Shown: positions 20,323 through 31,924 of the stretch, one piece after another
Numbering within the stretch: the stretch's first letter is position 1
Layout: each line of letters begins with the position of its first letter
Assembly: GCA_009829735.1 (NCBI GenBank)
Contig: CM020619.1
Coordinates: 3,354,590 to 3,418,589 of the forward strand
DNA: 64,000 nt
Source: Pyropia yezoensis
Lineage: Eukaryota > Rhodophyta > Bangiophyceae > Bangiales > Bangiaceae
Direction of reading: 5' to 3'
The notes under the pieces: model-generated
What the model was told of the DNA's origin: nothing
The model's input: only the letters and a program-made list of their open reading frames with translations
Databases searched by the model: none
Program-made: the position numbers and the translations under genes

Positions 20323-22269
20323 ATGGCTAGCTCGGACCCCCCGTCGTCCGGGGAGTACACGGGTGACGCACGTACTTCAGTGCCTTTGAATACTGGTGAG
20401 ACACAGGTGGGTTTACCTGGGGTCGCAGAGGGACTAGAGGTCCCTCAAGCCAGCAGGACTGGAAGTGCGGGCGGGCAACAGGCCACCCCGACTCAGTCGG
20501 GAGTTCACTCGGGTGACACTTCTGACGTGGGTGGGCCGAAGTCTGGCCACCGCGTGGTATACTCAACGGGAACGTCCCAAGGGGTGAGGACTGTCCCCGC
20601 GAGTTCCACTCGGGTTGGAGCCAACTTTGGCATGGAGCCATCGCCAACTAGGCTTTCGGAGGACGGCGGACCTCCGTTGGTCGGCGATGGGCTCGCGCCC
20701 ATGCCCCCGGTTGAGACCCCTGAGGAACGTGGTTACCCCTCAGGTGGACTCCCGGAGGCGGACCGAGACTCAACTGGAGTCGTCAATCCACTCCTCGCGG
20801 AAACTGTCCGTCGGGAGGCGACCAATGTGTTGCGGCAGACTTTGCCGGACCTGGTGGTCACGATGACGAATACTATTCTGAATCAGATTGTAGCGAGTTT
20901 GCCAGATGGCCTGAATGTCCAGACCGGATTGGGGCTTTCGAGCCCACAGGCGCAGGGGGAATCCCTCCCCACGCCTATCTCGGGTCGCCCCGAACTGGGG
21001 GCGACACCTGTGACTCCCAACGAGGGAGCCACACCATACGCGGTGGGGCGTACGCCCTTCACGGGGGAGTTCCCCTCGGAAACGCCGGCGGCTACACCAA
21101 GCTCGCCGTACCAGACTACAGGCACTGAGGGTGGACTTACCCCAGTGCCACAGCGGCTGTTCCCTCAACGTGAGGTGCCGCCCAAGATTCAGGTAGCCAA
21201 CCCGGTCTACCAGCGGATCTTTGACTGTGAGACCTACGCTCTCCACAACAAGTCGGTGGCGTATGGTCCTGACCAGGCCCGAGCTATGGGCCGTGCCAAG
21301 AAGAATGCACTTCATTCTTTTGGGCACAGAGCGGAGTGGGATGGAACTCTCCCCCTCCGTGTCTTTGAGTTCCTACGTCGTTTCACAAAAGCCTGTGACG
21401 ACAATGCCATAAGTGAAGGCATGGCTTTTTACATGCTACAGGAGTTTACGAAGGGAGACCTGCGGACAGAACTTATGTCCGTCATGCCCAGCTCCTCAAG
21501 TGGAGGCGCTGGGGAGGTGACGTCCTATTTGGAGCTCGTCAACTGGTTGTTGAGGGCCATGGTTGATGAAGCGGCGTTGGCTTCTCAAGTCGAGGAGTTT
21601 ACGCAAGCCCATCAGGAAGAGGCGGAGGACGAGTTGTCCTTTGCGGAGCGGGTCCGTAAGCTCAACAATCTTTGTGGGTTTCTTCATCCACAAGCTGTGG
21701 TGAAGAGTCGGTTTGTGGAAGGACTCCACTGGTCAGTCCGGATGGAGACCCGGGAGCATAACACTGCCCGGGCGACCCTGGCCGAGTTGGCTAGGTTCGC
21801 CTACCGCAGAGGCGAGGCCTACCGCAAGTTGCGGGAAGAACAACGCCAGGAGCGTCAGGCCGAGTTGGCCAAGGAACGGGAAGAGGCGCGCCAGGCCAGA
21901 GAGTTGCGAGAGGCACGCCGAATCCGCAAGGAGAGGGTGGTAGCTGCCGTGGGAACTTCCCAAGGTACCTCGTCGTCTTCCCCAGTTGGGAAGACCCCTC
22001 CGGGAACTGATCATCGGTGTTGGAACTGCAACTCCGATGGTCACTGGGCATATGATTGCCCCAAGTTGAGTAAACGCATCCAACAGCTTGTTAGGAATGC
22101 GAGTAAGAAGTCGGCTACGAACGAAGTGCGTTCACGCCGCGAGGGTGGGTCTCGACCAGTGGTGGCGGTCGCCACACCCTCGACGGAGGGGGCGGACACG
22201 TCGTCCTCGGACTCGTCGTCGTCCCCTTCGCCCTCAGATTCGGACGCCAAGTCGGCGGGAAACGAATGA
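20323..22269 (+). other. gag: gag of family 2 copy A
   Basis: The start is placed at the ATG at 20,323 (MASSDPPSSG). About 648 codons: a disordered Ser/Thr/Gly/Pro-rich N-terminal half, a capsid-like helical domain (about 21,180-21,800), a long Arg/Glu-rich helix (about 21,800-21,940) and a CCHC knuckle (CWNCNSDGHWAYDC) near 22,020-22,061, then an acidic serine-rich tail. The stop codon overlaps the pol start as ATGA at 22,266-22,269, an arrangement also present in copy B. Family 1 gag has the same general plan but little direct similarity. Confidence 0.9.
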
Positions 22270-25200
22270 CCGTTGGAGCTGGTCGTCCGAAGCTCACAAC
22301 GGCAGCCTCGGCCAAGTGGGCCAAGAGGACGAACCAACCGTGTCGGATACTGCGGCGACCTAAGGGAGTCCGCCCACCTCGGGTGGGACTTCCCAAGAAC
22401 GTAAACCCACGTCGGGTCATCGCGGTGCTGACGGGTGAGAACTTCCAGGTGGCTGGACGGGTGCAACTTGCCCCCGGCCGCGCCTGTTGTGCCCGTATCG
22501 TACTTGATACCGGGTCAGGAGCCTCCTTGATACGCAAGTCGCTATTACCAAAGGGGATGAGGCTCCAACGCTGGAAGTCTAAAGCTGACCATCTGATCGA
22601 TATCAATGGTGGGGTACTTCCCATCGTTGGTGCCGTGACCCTACCAACTCGGTTGGGGACCCATGAGGTCGACGTGACCTATGGTGTAGTTGAGAATATA
22701 TCGGTACCCCTGCTTCTGGGTACCCCTTATGTCGTAACACAAGTGCCTTTGATTTGTGGCCCTGAGTACTGGGTCAAGTTGATGAATGGGGAGACTATCC
22801 CCATCCTTGGTAAGGGAAAGTCTGTGGCTCCTGTGACAGTTTCACAGTCGAAGCCTGTTTGTTCTGTGAGGGAAGGGTTTACTGCTACTCTGCGTTTAGC
22901 CCGTAATGTCATGTTGCCCCCCAACTCGGTGGCGCACGTGGATGTTGTAACTGATTATGCGGGGAACGGGTTGGTGCACCCTAACCCCCGTCTTGCTCGC
23001 AAGCACCAAGTGCATGTTGCCCTTGGCACGATGGACTCCAAAGCCGGAGTCCCGTGGAGGATCCAGGTGATGAACCTGAGCTCGTCGCCCAAGTTCTTCA
23101 AGTCGGGGGCCAAGTTCGGCTATATCGACCAACACGAGGGACCGGTAGTAGCGGTCACCCTCAGCGCGGGCGCAAGTAGCGACCCGAAGTCCGGAAAGGA
23201 GAAGCATCAAGCCAAGTCGGCCGCCTCTCCTCGGCCCCAGGTAAACATGGAGGGTGTTCCACCCAGGTTGAGGGTTCAAGTTGAACGCCTCTTGGACCAA
23301 TATCACAAGTTGTGGGATGGTCAATTGGGACTCATGAGAGCTACCCAACACCGGATCGAGTTGAAACCCGGTGCGCCCCCTATACGCCAACAACCGTATA
23401 GGGGGGGACCCCGTTCAAGGGCCCTCGTTAAGGAGCAAGTTGCTCGCATGGAGGCCCTCGATGTGATCGAGGCCAGCAACGCCGAGTGGGCGAGTCCGGT
23501 GGTGATCGTCCCCAAAGTTGATGGGACCCCCCGGTTCTGTATCGACTACCGTAAGCTCAACGAGAGCACGGTGAAGGATAGTTATCCCCTACCTCGGATG
23601 GATGACTGTCTGGACTCTCTGGGGGAGGCAAACGTGTTCTCTACCCTGGACTGTAACGCGGGGTACTGGCAAATTCCCATTGCCCCGGAGGACAGGCATA
23701 AAACTACCTTTACCTGTCACTGTGGTACCTACCAGTGCAAGCGTCTACCGTTTGGCCTGTGTAACGCGCCGGCAACTTTCCAGCGCGCTATGGACATGAT
23801 TCTGGCCGGAGTACGGTGGCAGATCTGTCTTGTGTACCTAGACGATATCATTGTGTTCTCCCGAAGTCCGGAGGAACACATTGGCCATCTTGGCCAGGTG
23901 TTCAAGCTACTTGCTGACGCCGGTGTGTCACTGAAGGCGAGTAAGTGCCACCTCTTTACTCAAGAGGTGGAGTACTTGGGACATGTTGTCCATCCGGGGC
24001 GTCTCAGTGTTAACGAGAAGAACTTGAGGGCCATTCGTAAGGCTCAGTACCCCCGGACCCAGACCCAGATGAGGAGCTTCCTCGGGATGTGTAACGTGTA
24101 CCGACGTTTCACCAAGGGCTTCGCCAAGGTGGCGAAGCCGTTGAATGAGCTAGTGAGCTCAACGCTACCGAAGAACCTGCCTCCCCCAAGTCGGGTGGAG
24201 CAGGAATCCTTTGAGACTCTTCGGGACCTTCTGCTGAAGCCCCCCATCCTGGCTATTCCCAGGTTGGGAGGCCACTACATCCTGGATGTGGACGCTAGCT
24301 ACGACCAACTTGGTTGTGTGTTGCTTCAGCAGCAGCCGGACAAGGAGTACTTGCCGGTGGGATACTTTAGTAAGGGGCTGAACTCGGCCGAGAAGAACTA
24401 CGGAGTCACCGAGTTGGAAGGACTCGCAGTGGTGTGGGCGGTGACGTCACTTCGTCACTACCTGGAGGGTGAGAAGTTCCTCATCCGCTGTGACCACCGC
24501 GCGTTGCAGTGCATCTTTAAGACGGACTGTACGAACACTCGTCTCAACCGGTGGAGGGTGCGACTGGCACCCTTCAACTTTGACATTGAGTACCGACCTG
24601 GCAGGCAACATGCCCTTGCCGACGGCCTCTCTCGGGTACCTACCGAGGGGCTGGACACTAACCCAGTCGATGAGGACATCCCCATCGTGGGGGTAGTCAC
24701 GCGCTCGGGTCAGGCGTTGAACCCCGAGGCGCCAGGGAACAAGAAGTACTTGCCCCTGTCCCTGGACGAGGTGGTGAAGGCCCAGGCCGAGGATCCCTTC
24801 TGCAAGTCGCAGAGGGATATACTGGATACGGTGGTTGAGACGCGCTTCTTTCTGGGAGACGATGGCCTCCTCATGAGGAGGGGGGTATTCCAGGGGACCG
24901 AACAACTTGTCGTCCCCGCATCCCTCAAGGACAGTATCCTTGAGAGGGAGCACAACGCTCCCACGGGTGGACACCTGGGGTCTAGTAAACTGTACCAGAC
25001 CCTGAGGACCAGGTACTACTGGCCGTCCATGGTGGTGGACATCTACAGTTGGGTGGCTGCCTGCACAAGTTGTGCACAGAATCGTCTGATGGAACGGCGG
25101 CCTAGTACGGCTATGCTATTGTTCCCGGCCAAGGAGCCCTTCGCCGCGTTGGCGATGGACATCCTTGGGCCACTGCCCGTGACCGAGGAGGGCAACCAGT

Positions 25201-26249
25201 ACCTCCTGGTCATCTGTGACCGCTTCACGAAACTTACGCGAGCGATCCCACTGGCAGAGATCACGGCCATGTCGGTCGTGTCAGCCTTCCTAGATCACTA
25301 GGTTGCCGCGTATGGCATCCCAGATAGTACACTATCGGACAATGGACCGCAATTTGCGTCTGTACTGTTTCAGGGAGTGCTGGATATGTTGGGGGTTAAG
25401 GCAAACTATGCCACCCCCTACCACCCACAAACTAATGGGCAGGTGGAGCGCTTCAACAAAACTATTGTTAGGCAGCTACGCCACTATGTGAGTGAGCACG
25501 TAAAGACGTGGGACCAATACATTTCTATCCTTACTACTGCCTACAATTCGCAGGTTCACTCATCTACAGGGGAAGTACCCCTCGCTTTTGTGACCCCCCG
25601 TCGCGTGCGGTCTATTGCCGTGCGGCGGTCGCTCCCAACTAGGGAGGATGGTGGCAGTACGCCTACTCCTACTGAGAGTAAGGCGGAGTTCGCCGCTAGG
25701 CTTGAAAACCTCATCCCTAAAGTCAGGGCTGAGATGGACAAAGCACAAAAGCGCTACAAGCGTACCTTTGACAAAAAGGTGCGCAATGCTAAACATGTCC
25801 CCGAGCAGGGTGACTGGGTGCTGGTACACTCGCACACCCCAACTGGGGGTAAGCTGGTATTCCAGACGAAGGGACCGTACCAGGTCCTTCGTACTGATGG
25901 GCGGCGCTTCACCATCGAAAGTGACGATGGGGTCCGCACAGTGAACGGACAGGACGTGGTCAAAGTTGCACCACCGCCTGCAGGAGACCCACCTTGGGCG
26001 CGTGCGTTGGAATCGTGGCGCCTCCCCTCACTGCCTGCGGCCAAACAGGGCCCACAGGAGTACGTGTTCGATAAGTTCATCGACCACGGATGGGATGAAG
26101 ACACTGACCGCCTCATGTTGAGGGTGCGTTGGTTTGGCTACAAAGCCAAGGATGATACGTGGGAGTATGTGGAGGACCTTCCCGCTGAGAAGGTCCGGGC
26201 GTACTGTGCCCGGAATGAGATAGACCCTAACAGCCCTCCCTCAACGTGA
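22266..26249 (+). other. pol: pol region of family 2 copy A
   Basis: Domains in order: aspartic protease DTGSGAS near 22,505; reverse transcriptase from about 23,420 with YLDD near 23,838; RNase H from the DVDASYD motif near 24,286 to ADGLSR near 24,620; integrase zinc-binding domain about 24,950-25,085; catalytic core with MDILGP near 25,157, DNGPQF near 25,340 and NGQVERFN near 25,437; GPY/F motif near 25,874; chromodomain near 26,059-26,215. This is a full Ty3/gypsy chromovirus order. The first ATG overlaps the gag stop, suggesting either re-initiation or a frame change between gag and pol. Confidence 0.93.
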
Positions 26250-26360
26250 GGGAAGGCCGAGTAACAGTGCCAAGAGAGTGCTTCAAGTCGAAGTGGTACG
26301 CAGAGTGGCTTTTAACTACAGCCCTAACCCTCACACTCTCACAACAAAGGCAGCTGCCAA

Positions 26361-28304
26361 CTAGGCACGCATGCTAGACTCTCCCACTCCACGGCCCTCG
26401 CCCTCACGTGGGGGCGAGCGGCGAGACCCACGCCGATAACGGTCTCCACTTGTTGGAGGGGGCGGCGGCTCCAAGTCGGAACCGTCGCGTCCCTCACGGT
26501 CGCGCAAGTGGCGCCGACCGTGGCCACTCTTCTGCCAGGTCTTGCGCGCAAGTTTGCGACGCAGACGCTGGACAGACTCCGTCTCCGACGGGGTAGAGGA
26601 CTCCGAAACGGAGTAAGACAACTCGTCTTCCGATACGGAAGGAGAGCGCCGCGAGTGTCGGCGACGACGGCGAGGAGGCGAGTATGCCCGGCTCGCGCGA
26701 CGTTTGCCACGCCCAAGTGGGGCTGGCTGGGGCATAATAGCCCCAATGCGAGCCAACTCGGCTGTCATAAACTCCGCCACCGACTCGCAACTCGCGGTCG
26801 CCACTGCAGTACGAACGCGCTCCTCAAGTTGAGGAGTCTCGGAACTCTGTAGGGTTGCGGTCGACGCAGCCAACCAGGAAATGGTGCGCACCAACGTGGT
26901 GATCATCATCTCTGAGGTTAGAGGCGTGGGCGGCAACACCAACTTGGGGTATACCGTCAGGAGGGTGGCCCCCAAGTTGGGGGACACCGGGGTGGAAGAC
27001 TCCACGGCCACGCTGATCGGGATGTTCCCGTGAGGTTGGAAAGGAACAGGAGGAAGCGGAGGGGCCCGCCGAGGTGGCGGTACCCGGGTGTAACTGCGAC
27101 CCCGACTGGGGGCCCCCGCAGTGGGTTGAGTCATATGGTCATCATAGGACGGCACGGCCATAACTGTGGGCTTGTCCGGGGGTGGCGCAGTGTGGCGATC
27201 CACCCCCGGGGCATACGGGTAGTCCCCGATGCCCAACCCCTCTCGTAGGACCACACGGCCGTCGTGAAGTTCACGAGCGACCCATACGAACTGGCGAAGT
27301 GCGCCATCGTCCTTGGGCCCACGAGTGGGGCGGCGCAACTTGTGCTCAATGCTCTCCCACTCGATAAACTTATGGAGCCGGAGCATCTCCTCAAGTAGAG
27401 TGAGTTGTCCTGATGAGCACCCCTCAGCAACTAGCTGAGGGGTGAGCTGTTCCAAACCTTGGAGGAGCCGGAGGGGGAGATGCCAGAGCATCCCCCGCCG
27501 CTGAACACAAGAGACCCAGGTCGACATGACCTCGAGGAGCCACTGGGTGGCCAACATGGCCCACACCAGGTGATCAGGGGCAGCCGTCAACATGACGGAG
27601 CCGAAGTGGTCAAGCAACCGTGGCAACAACGCCGGGAACCCGTAGGGAACCTCAACTTGAGGCCACAACTCGGGCTTCTTCGGATAGTACTGCTCCTTAC
27701 TGGCAGCAGACTGTTGAGGAAACTCAAGTTGAGCCGAGGTCACCAAGTAGGGACCTCGCCGGAAGTCTCTCTCCATCCGCACATCAAAGTGATGAGTGTG
27801 TGGATCGGCCTCGTGGAGGTACGGTGGGCGAGTTGCCACAGCGTCCCACGTGAAGGTCGGCAAGTCGCCGGGACCCGGGATAGTTCCCCCGCGGTCCACC
27901 ATGGCCTTGGCACGCTGAACGTCCTCAACCTCCTCATCGTCCAGGAAGGCAAACTGGTCCGTCCTGAAGCCGGCAGGGAACCCGACCCTACGGGGATACT
28001 TCTCCCGTAGGCGGTCCCATACCCGACCCATCGCTGCGCCAAGTCGGCCACAGCGAAGAACAGTCAACCCCTCCTCATAGAGACGCCAAGCGGGGTAAAA
28101 CCACCGCCCCAAGGCCTCACGCGGGACAACTTGTCCCGCCTCCGGGGGAGACCCCGCCGTCAACCCAAAGCCGGGTGACGCGGGAGTCCCATCCCCCGGA
28201 GCGATCGCGGAGCCCCCGCCGGAAGTCCTGGCGGGTGCTGCCCCGTAGGAGGTGTCCTCCATGCGCTCGTCAAGAGAGTCCGTCTCCACTCCCGGAGTCA
28301 CCAT
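26361..28304 (-). CDS. Antisense gene of family 2 copy A (unknown function)
   Basis: 647 codons from the ATG at 28,304; the frame is open about 170 bases further upstream without an ATG. It converges with pol (gap about 110 bp) and occupies the position where envelope genes sit in retroviruses, but on the opposite strand. The middle of the protein matches the family 1 antisense product (1,611-3,737) in landmark order: YLVT, EF, YYPK, VEVP-x-GF, QWLLEV and an RPTRG stretch followed by an aromatic patch. The C-terminal quarter is Arg/Ser-rich with SPPRRRRR-like clusters, suggesting nucleic-acid binding or nuclear localisation (inference). No membrane span or enzyme motif seen. Copy B retains an open frame of identical length. 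Confidence 0.75.
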   Translation of the reverse strand: MVTPGVETDSLDERMEDTSYGAAPARTSGGGSAIAPGDGTPASPGFGLTAGSPPEAGQVVPREALGRWFYPAWRLYEEGLTVLRCGRLGAAMGRVWDRLREKYPRRVGFPAGFRTDQFAFLDDEEVEDVQRAKAMVDRGGTIPGPGDLPTFTWDAVATRPPYLHEADPHTHHFDVRMERDFRRGPYLVTSAQLEFPQQSAASKEQYYPKKPELWPQVEVPYGFPALLPRLLDHFGSVMLTAAPDHLVWAMLATQWLLEVMSTWVSCVQRRGMLWHLPLRLLQGLEQLTPQLVAEGCSSGQLTLLEEMLRLHKFIEWESIEHKLRRPTRGPKDDGALRQFVWVARELHDGRVVLREGLGIGDYPYAPGVDRHTAPPPDKPTVMAVPSYDDHMTQPTAGAPSRGRSYTRVPPPRRAPPLPPVPFQPHGNIPISVAVESSTPVSPNLGATLLTVYPKLVLPPTPLTSEMMITTLVRTISWLAASTATLQSSETPQLEERVRTAVATASCESVAEFMTAELARIGAIMPQPAPLGRGKRRASRAYSPPRRRRRHSRRSPSVSEDELSYSVSESSTPSETESVQRLRRKLARKTWQKSGHGRRHLRDREGRDGSDLEPPPPPTSGDRYRRGSRRSPPREGEGRGVGESSMRA

Positions 28305-28642
28305 GGCTCTCCCCAAGTTGGGGAGAGACGCTCTGGCTATCGCAGCACGAGACCCGCCTCGAGTTGAGGGGGACTCGGATCGTGGGTATACGGGTGGCCT
28401 CCCCAGCGTGGGGCGGCCCAGTGGAAGGTGAAGGGGAGGTGGTGGTGATGGTGAAGTGTGAACTGAGGAGAGCAAGCTGCCGAGTGGGCAAGCTTGAGGA
28501 TAGGGGCGGTCAACGTGACCGCCTCCACATCCGTGTTACGTACTCGATAAGGGACAGCAAGTCGCGCCCCCAACGCCGAGACGTGCGTTTACGCACCCCC
28601 TCACAGGGCCGACCGGGTCGGTCGGAACTGAGGAGAGGGAAG

Positions 28643-29111
28643 TGTGGCAGTATTGACCCCCAGGTAGGGGGGCAACACGTGCCATGCAAGGGGCGGCAGG
28701 CCACTAGCCTGATCCGTTCCTCCCCCTGCATTTGGGTCCATATTCCCTAAGTTTGGGATAGTTAGCTTAGTAGTAAATCCAACTTGGATTTGAGGGTTTT
28801 CTGCATTTATCGTCTTGAATTTTCGTGTGGCCCGGTGGGCAGGTGCTGGGGTGGGAGATTCTGAGTGGCGAGATTCTGAGTGGACCCTGGGGGGATAAGG
28901 GGAGGGACAGCGGGGCTTGGCCCTGCGTCCCCGTCCCGACCAAGAAACTGTTGGACCACACACCATCCTCTTGTTTGTCCGTGGGGGGTTTGCCCCACAA
29001 CAGGGACAGAGTGTGTGCGACTTGCACTTCTTCCGGTTCCCCCGACACGGGAGGCAGCCCTAGCACACCGCCCCAACTTGGGTGCCGTGTGTGCTTGTGG
29101 TTTTTGCCACA
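28643..29111 (+). repeat. 3' LTR of family 2 copy A
   Basis: 469 bp, about 98% identical by eye to the 5' LTR of the same copy. Preceded by the purine tract GAGGAGAGGGAAG, a good polypurine tract candidate. Followed by CCCGG rather than the ACAGT seen at the left end. Confidence 0.93.
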
Positions 29112-31462
29112 CCCGGGAAACACTATATCATTCTATGCATGTATTAGGCACAAGTCTTTCCCTAAGCATGACGTTTAAGTCAGCTCCCGCCCCAGTCTAT
29201 AGGAGGTAGAATCGTCCCATTCGTGGATATACTGGACAGGAAAGGTAGTCTCATCTACGTGAAGTTCATGACGAAGAGAGGTGCCTACAAGTCGTCCTGT
29301 CCATTGAACTATTTACTGTTAACCAGACGCATGCTGGATGCTCCTGCCGCTTCGCCTGCAGCATCTCGTCGGATCTGAATCTGACGAAAGCCCGAGCCCG
29401 GAACGCCCGGGTGTCTGCTCGACATATGCGCGTCCCGCCGCGTTCGGACAGCCCGGCGTCGAGTCGGGGCGTTTCTCGGGAGCGCATCCGAGACGTTCTG
29501 TGCAACCGAACCGTCAGTGCTGGATAGTGGCGTCACTGCCGCGTTCTTTCATTACAGATGCTCCCGAGGACAGCATACATCATGTTCTCTGCTCTGGTGT
29601 ACTCTGAACGGCGTTCCGTTATCGATTCATTGTCTCATTGAGAGGGTTTCCTGGGCGTTTCCTGGCCTGCAATGTGTATTTCCTGGGCCAAATAACCAGC
29701 ATAAAAACCGGGTTATTGTCCGCAGGAAACGGTCCGCGGCCGACGCCGCCGACGCGGTGCCGACCGCGATCGCCAGCTCAGGCTGAAAAATTGCGCACCA
29801 GCTGGCACCGCGTGGCGGCGTGGCGGCGCCGCACCGCGGTGGCGGCGTGGCGGCGTGGCGTCGTGGCGGCGTGGCGGCGTGGCGGCGTGGCGGCGTGGCG
29901 GCGTGGCGGCGTGGCGGCGTGGCGGCGTGGCGGCGTGGCGGCGTGGCGGCGTGGCGGCGTGGCGGCGTGGCGGCGTGGCGGCGTGGCGGCAGCCTTAGCT
30001 GTGGAAGCGGCAACGGAGTCGGCTGGCCTCTGGCCCCCACCGCCACCACCGCCACCACCAACCCCACTCTCGGCACACACCAACAATGCGCGGCTCACAA
30101 CCCCCCCGCCCCCCCCCCACCCCACCCCTACCCCCACCCCCACCTCCGCCCCGCACCCACGCGGATCCACAGAGGTGAAGTGATCTGGTAGCAAAAACTC
30201 TTAGATATACTTACCTCTTAATTCTCCAAGTACTTACAGAACCCATGCTGCACTCAGGCGGACCGACCACAGCGACGGGGTCGCGTTATGTACATAACAC
30301 GATGCCAAGAGATCTCACCGGGCCGCGACTATTTTCATGTGGGTTCGCGAGGATCACGAGCGGTACACACTGAAACAGTTGGACGGAAATGTGGTTTATC
30401 TACCAACTAAGAAGTGGTCCTCGCCATCAGTTGAAAAAGTAACCTGAACACTATCATATGATATGGTGGCGTGATTCATCAAAAATCGGATCACGTCATC
30501 GATCGCACGATTTCGTACGTGGGAATGGCACTCGTGAACAAAGCTTGTGTTTTTGTCTATCACGATCTCATTGGTTACCGACATGCCCCGACAGCGGTCG
30601 AGGTCACACGCACCCGTCTTGTTATGTACATAACGGAGCGCTGCGCGGCTCTCGCAGGAAATATATTTCAAAGTACACGCACAACTGATAAAATAGACGG
30701 TGTTGGTCACTTGAATATTGACAATTCCTCTCAAATACTGTGCAATGGGTTTGTCAAGGTGGTGTATCGCGGTTTCACTAGACGGTTTCCTTTGCCCTTG
30801 CCATGGCGGGGTGGCTGCGCCGCACGCCAGTCGGGCGTACCGGTGCCGTTGTCGACCGGCGTTGGGCGAACGTACCGACGCTGTTGTCGACCGCCGAGGT
30901 CGCGACGGCCGCCCGCCTAGACATGCCCAGTCCATCCACCTCCCCCACCCCTTTTTGCCACCACCCCCACCATCGGACACGTTTGCGCTGTCCATTTCCC
31001 CTGTCTCTAATATACAGGCCGCCTCAGTGCCCGGTCACCCTTTTCGCCGGTACGGCTGTTGGGGCGGTGACAGTGGCGACGGGACAGCAGGTGCTCCACC
31101 CACTCGCATCGGAGGGGCCATATAGTGTGGCACTGTGGCTGATGTTCTGGCCGGCCGTTGGCATGCAAGTATGCTCGTTTTTCCACGACCACAATGACCC
31201 CTTTTTCTAAATCTACACACGACAACCCGTCATGGCAGGGGACCACAGAGAACATCTGGACACGCAAACACAAGGCCACCCGACCCACAGGACAAGCAAA
31301 CGTTGACGCACAGGCGGTGCCAGCCCACCTACTCACGAACCCCCCCCCTGCTGTCAGGGCTCGCACTCGGCTACCACATGCCCGCCTCGTGTACACGAGG
31401 CGTGCCAGCCACTGCTGCCACCACCTCCGCCACCACTCGACTACATGCTGGCGCGGAAGCCC
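29112..31462. other. Unrelated spacer between copies A and B, without a recognisable gene
   Basis: Contains an 8-bp minisatellite (29,804-29,994), a CCCCCACCCC-type tract (about 30,095-30,160), and a stretch near 30,180-30,780 that is noticeably less GC-rich than the rest of the window. GTTATGTACATAAC palindromes occur at 30,285-30,298 and 30,621-30,634, the first in the same GACCG...GTCGCG context as the 14.5-kb array. Short frames on both strands show no family resemblance. Confidence 0.6.
29804..29994 (+). repeat. 8-bp minisatellite, unit GTGGCGGC
   Basis: About 20 near-perfect tandem copies. Because 8 is not a multiple of 3, every frame on both strands cycles through the same 24-bp super-period, giving eight-residue peptide repeats that are not evidence of a gene. 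Confidence 0.95.
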
Positions 31463-31924
31463 TTACCAAAGCTCATGGGGGGGGGGCGGAATGATAGGCA
31501 CCGGCGCCACGCTAGGCATCACGACGTCCGCCAGCACGTCCGAGGTGCAGGGCAGGCCCGGGAGATCCCCGCTTTCCCGCAGGTACACACGGCCAGCGCC
31601 GCCCTCTGGGCGGTACTCGCAGCGCAAGGCGCGCCGCTCGTCTAGGGTTTCCCCGAGGAATGCCTCCACTGCGTACTGATCGATCCACAGCAGGCGTAGT
31701 ATCTCGAGGGCTGCCCCCAATACATGGCGCAGCGTGTCGTCCCCGTTGCACAGCGCCGCATAGTCGGCCTCGGCGAGGATGTCCACCAAGGCTTGAGGGA
31801 TGAGCCACAGAATCTTTTTCGATACGACGGACCCCGCCAGCACGACGGCAACGCTCAGCAGCCACGAACTGGACAAGCGGCGGCTGCGGCCCATTCTCAG
31901 GCCGGTCGGACTGTAGCAGACTAC
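31463..31924 (-). CDS. Partial unknown protein truncated by the assembly gap
   Basis: About 153 codons open from the edge of the N gap to a stop at 31,463. The segment nearest the gap has hydrophobic stretches (near SWLLSVAVVLAG and ILWLIPQALVDILA) that could be a membrane or buried helix; the C-terminus is proline-rich (IIPPPPHELW). Its balanced composition is unlike the low-complexity frames nearby, so it may be a genuine exon. I do not recognise the family. The start is lost in the gap. Confidence 0.4.
   Translation of the reverse strand, partial: VVCYSPTGLRMGRSRRLSSSWLLSVAVVLAGSVVSKKILWLIPQALVDILAEADYAALCNGDDTLRHVLGAALEILRLLWIDQYAVEAFLGETLDERRALRCEYRPEGGAGRVYLRESGDLPGLPCTSDVLADVVMPSVAPVPIIPPPPHELW

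Larger units (their letters stand above)
19736..29111 (+). mobile_element. Ty3/gypsy chromodomain LTR retrotransposon, family 2, copy A
   Basis: Order on the plus strand: 468-bp 5' LTR, primer-binding site, gag, pol with chromodomain, a gene on the minus strand, a purine tract (about 28,630-28,642) and a 469-bp 3' LTR. About one break is visible in pol. The two LTRs of this copy differ by roughly ten positions by eye, about 2%, whereas its 5' LTR and copy B's 3' LTR differ by about one. Its flanks do not match (ACAGT left, CCCGG right). Copy A is therefore probably a composite, made either by recombination or by assembly. Confidence 0.93.

Noticed and set aside
26361-28304. Possibility that the antisense gene is an envelope gene
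   Set aside because: It is on the opposite strand to gag-pol and shows no signal peptide, furin-like site or convincing membrane anchor.
29778-30194. Frames with WRRGGVAA-type repeats on both strands
   Set aside because: Arise from the 8-bp GTGGCGGC minisatellite.
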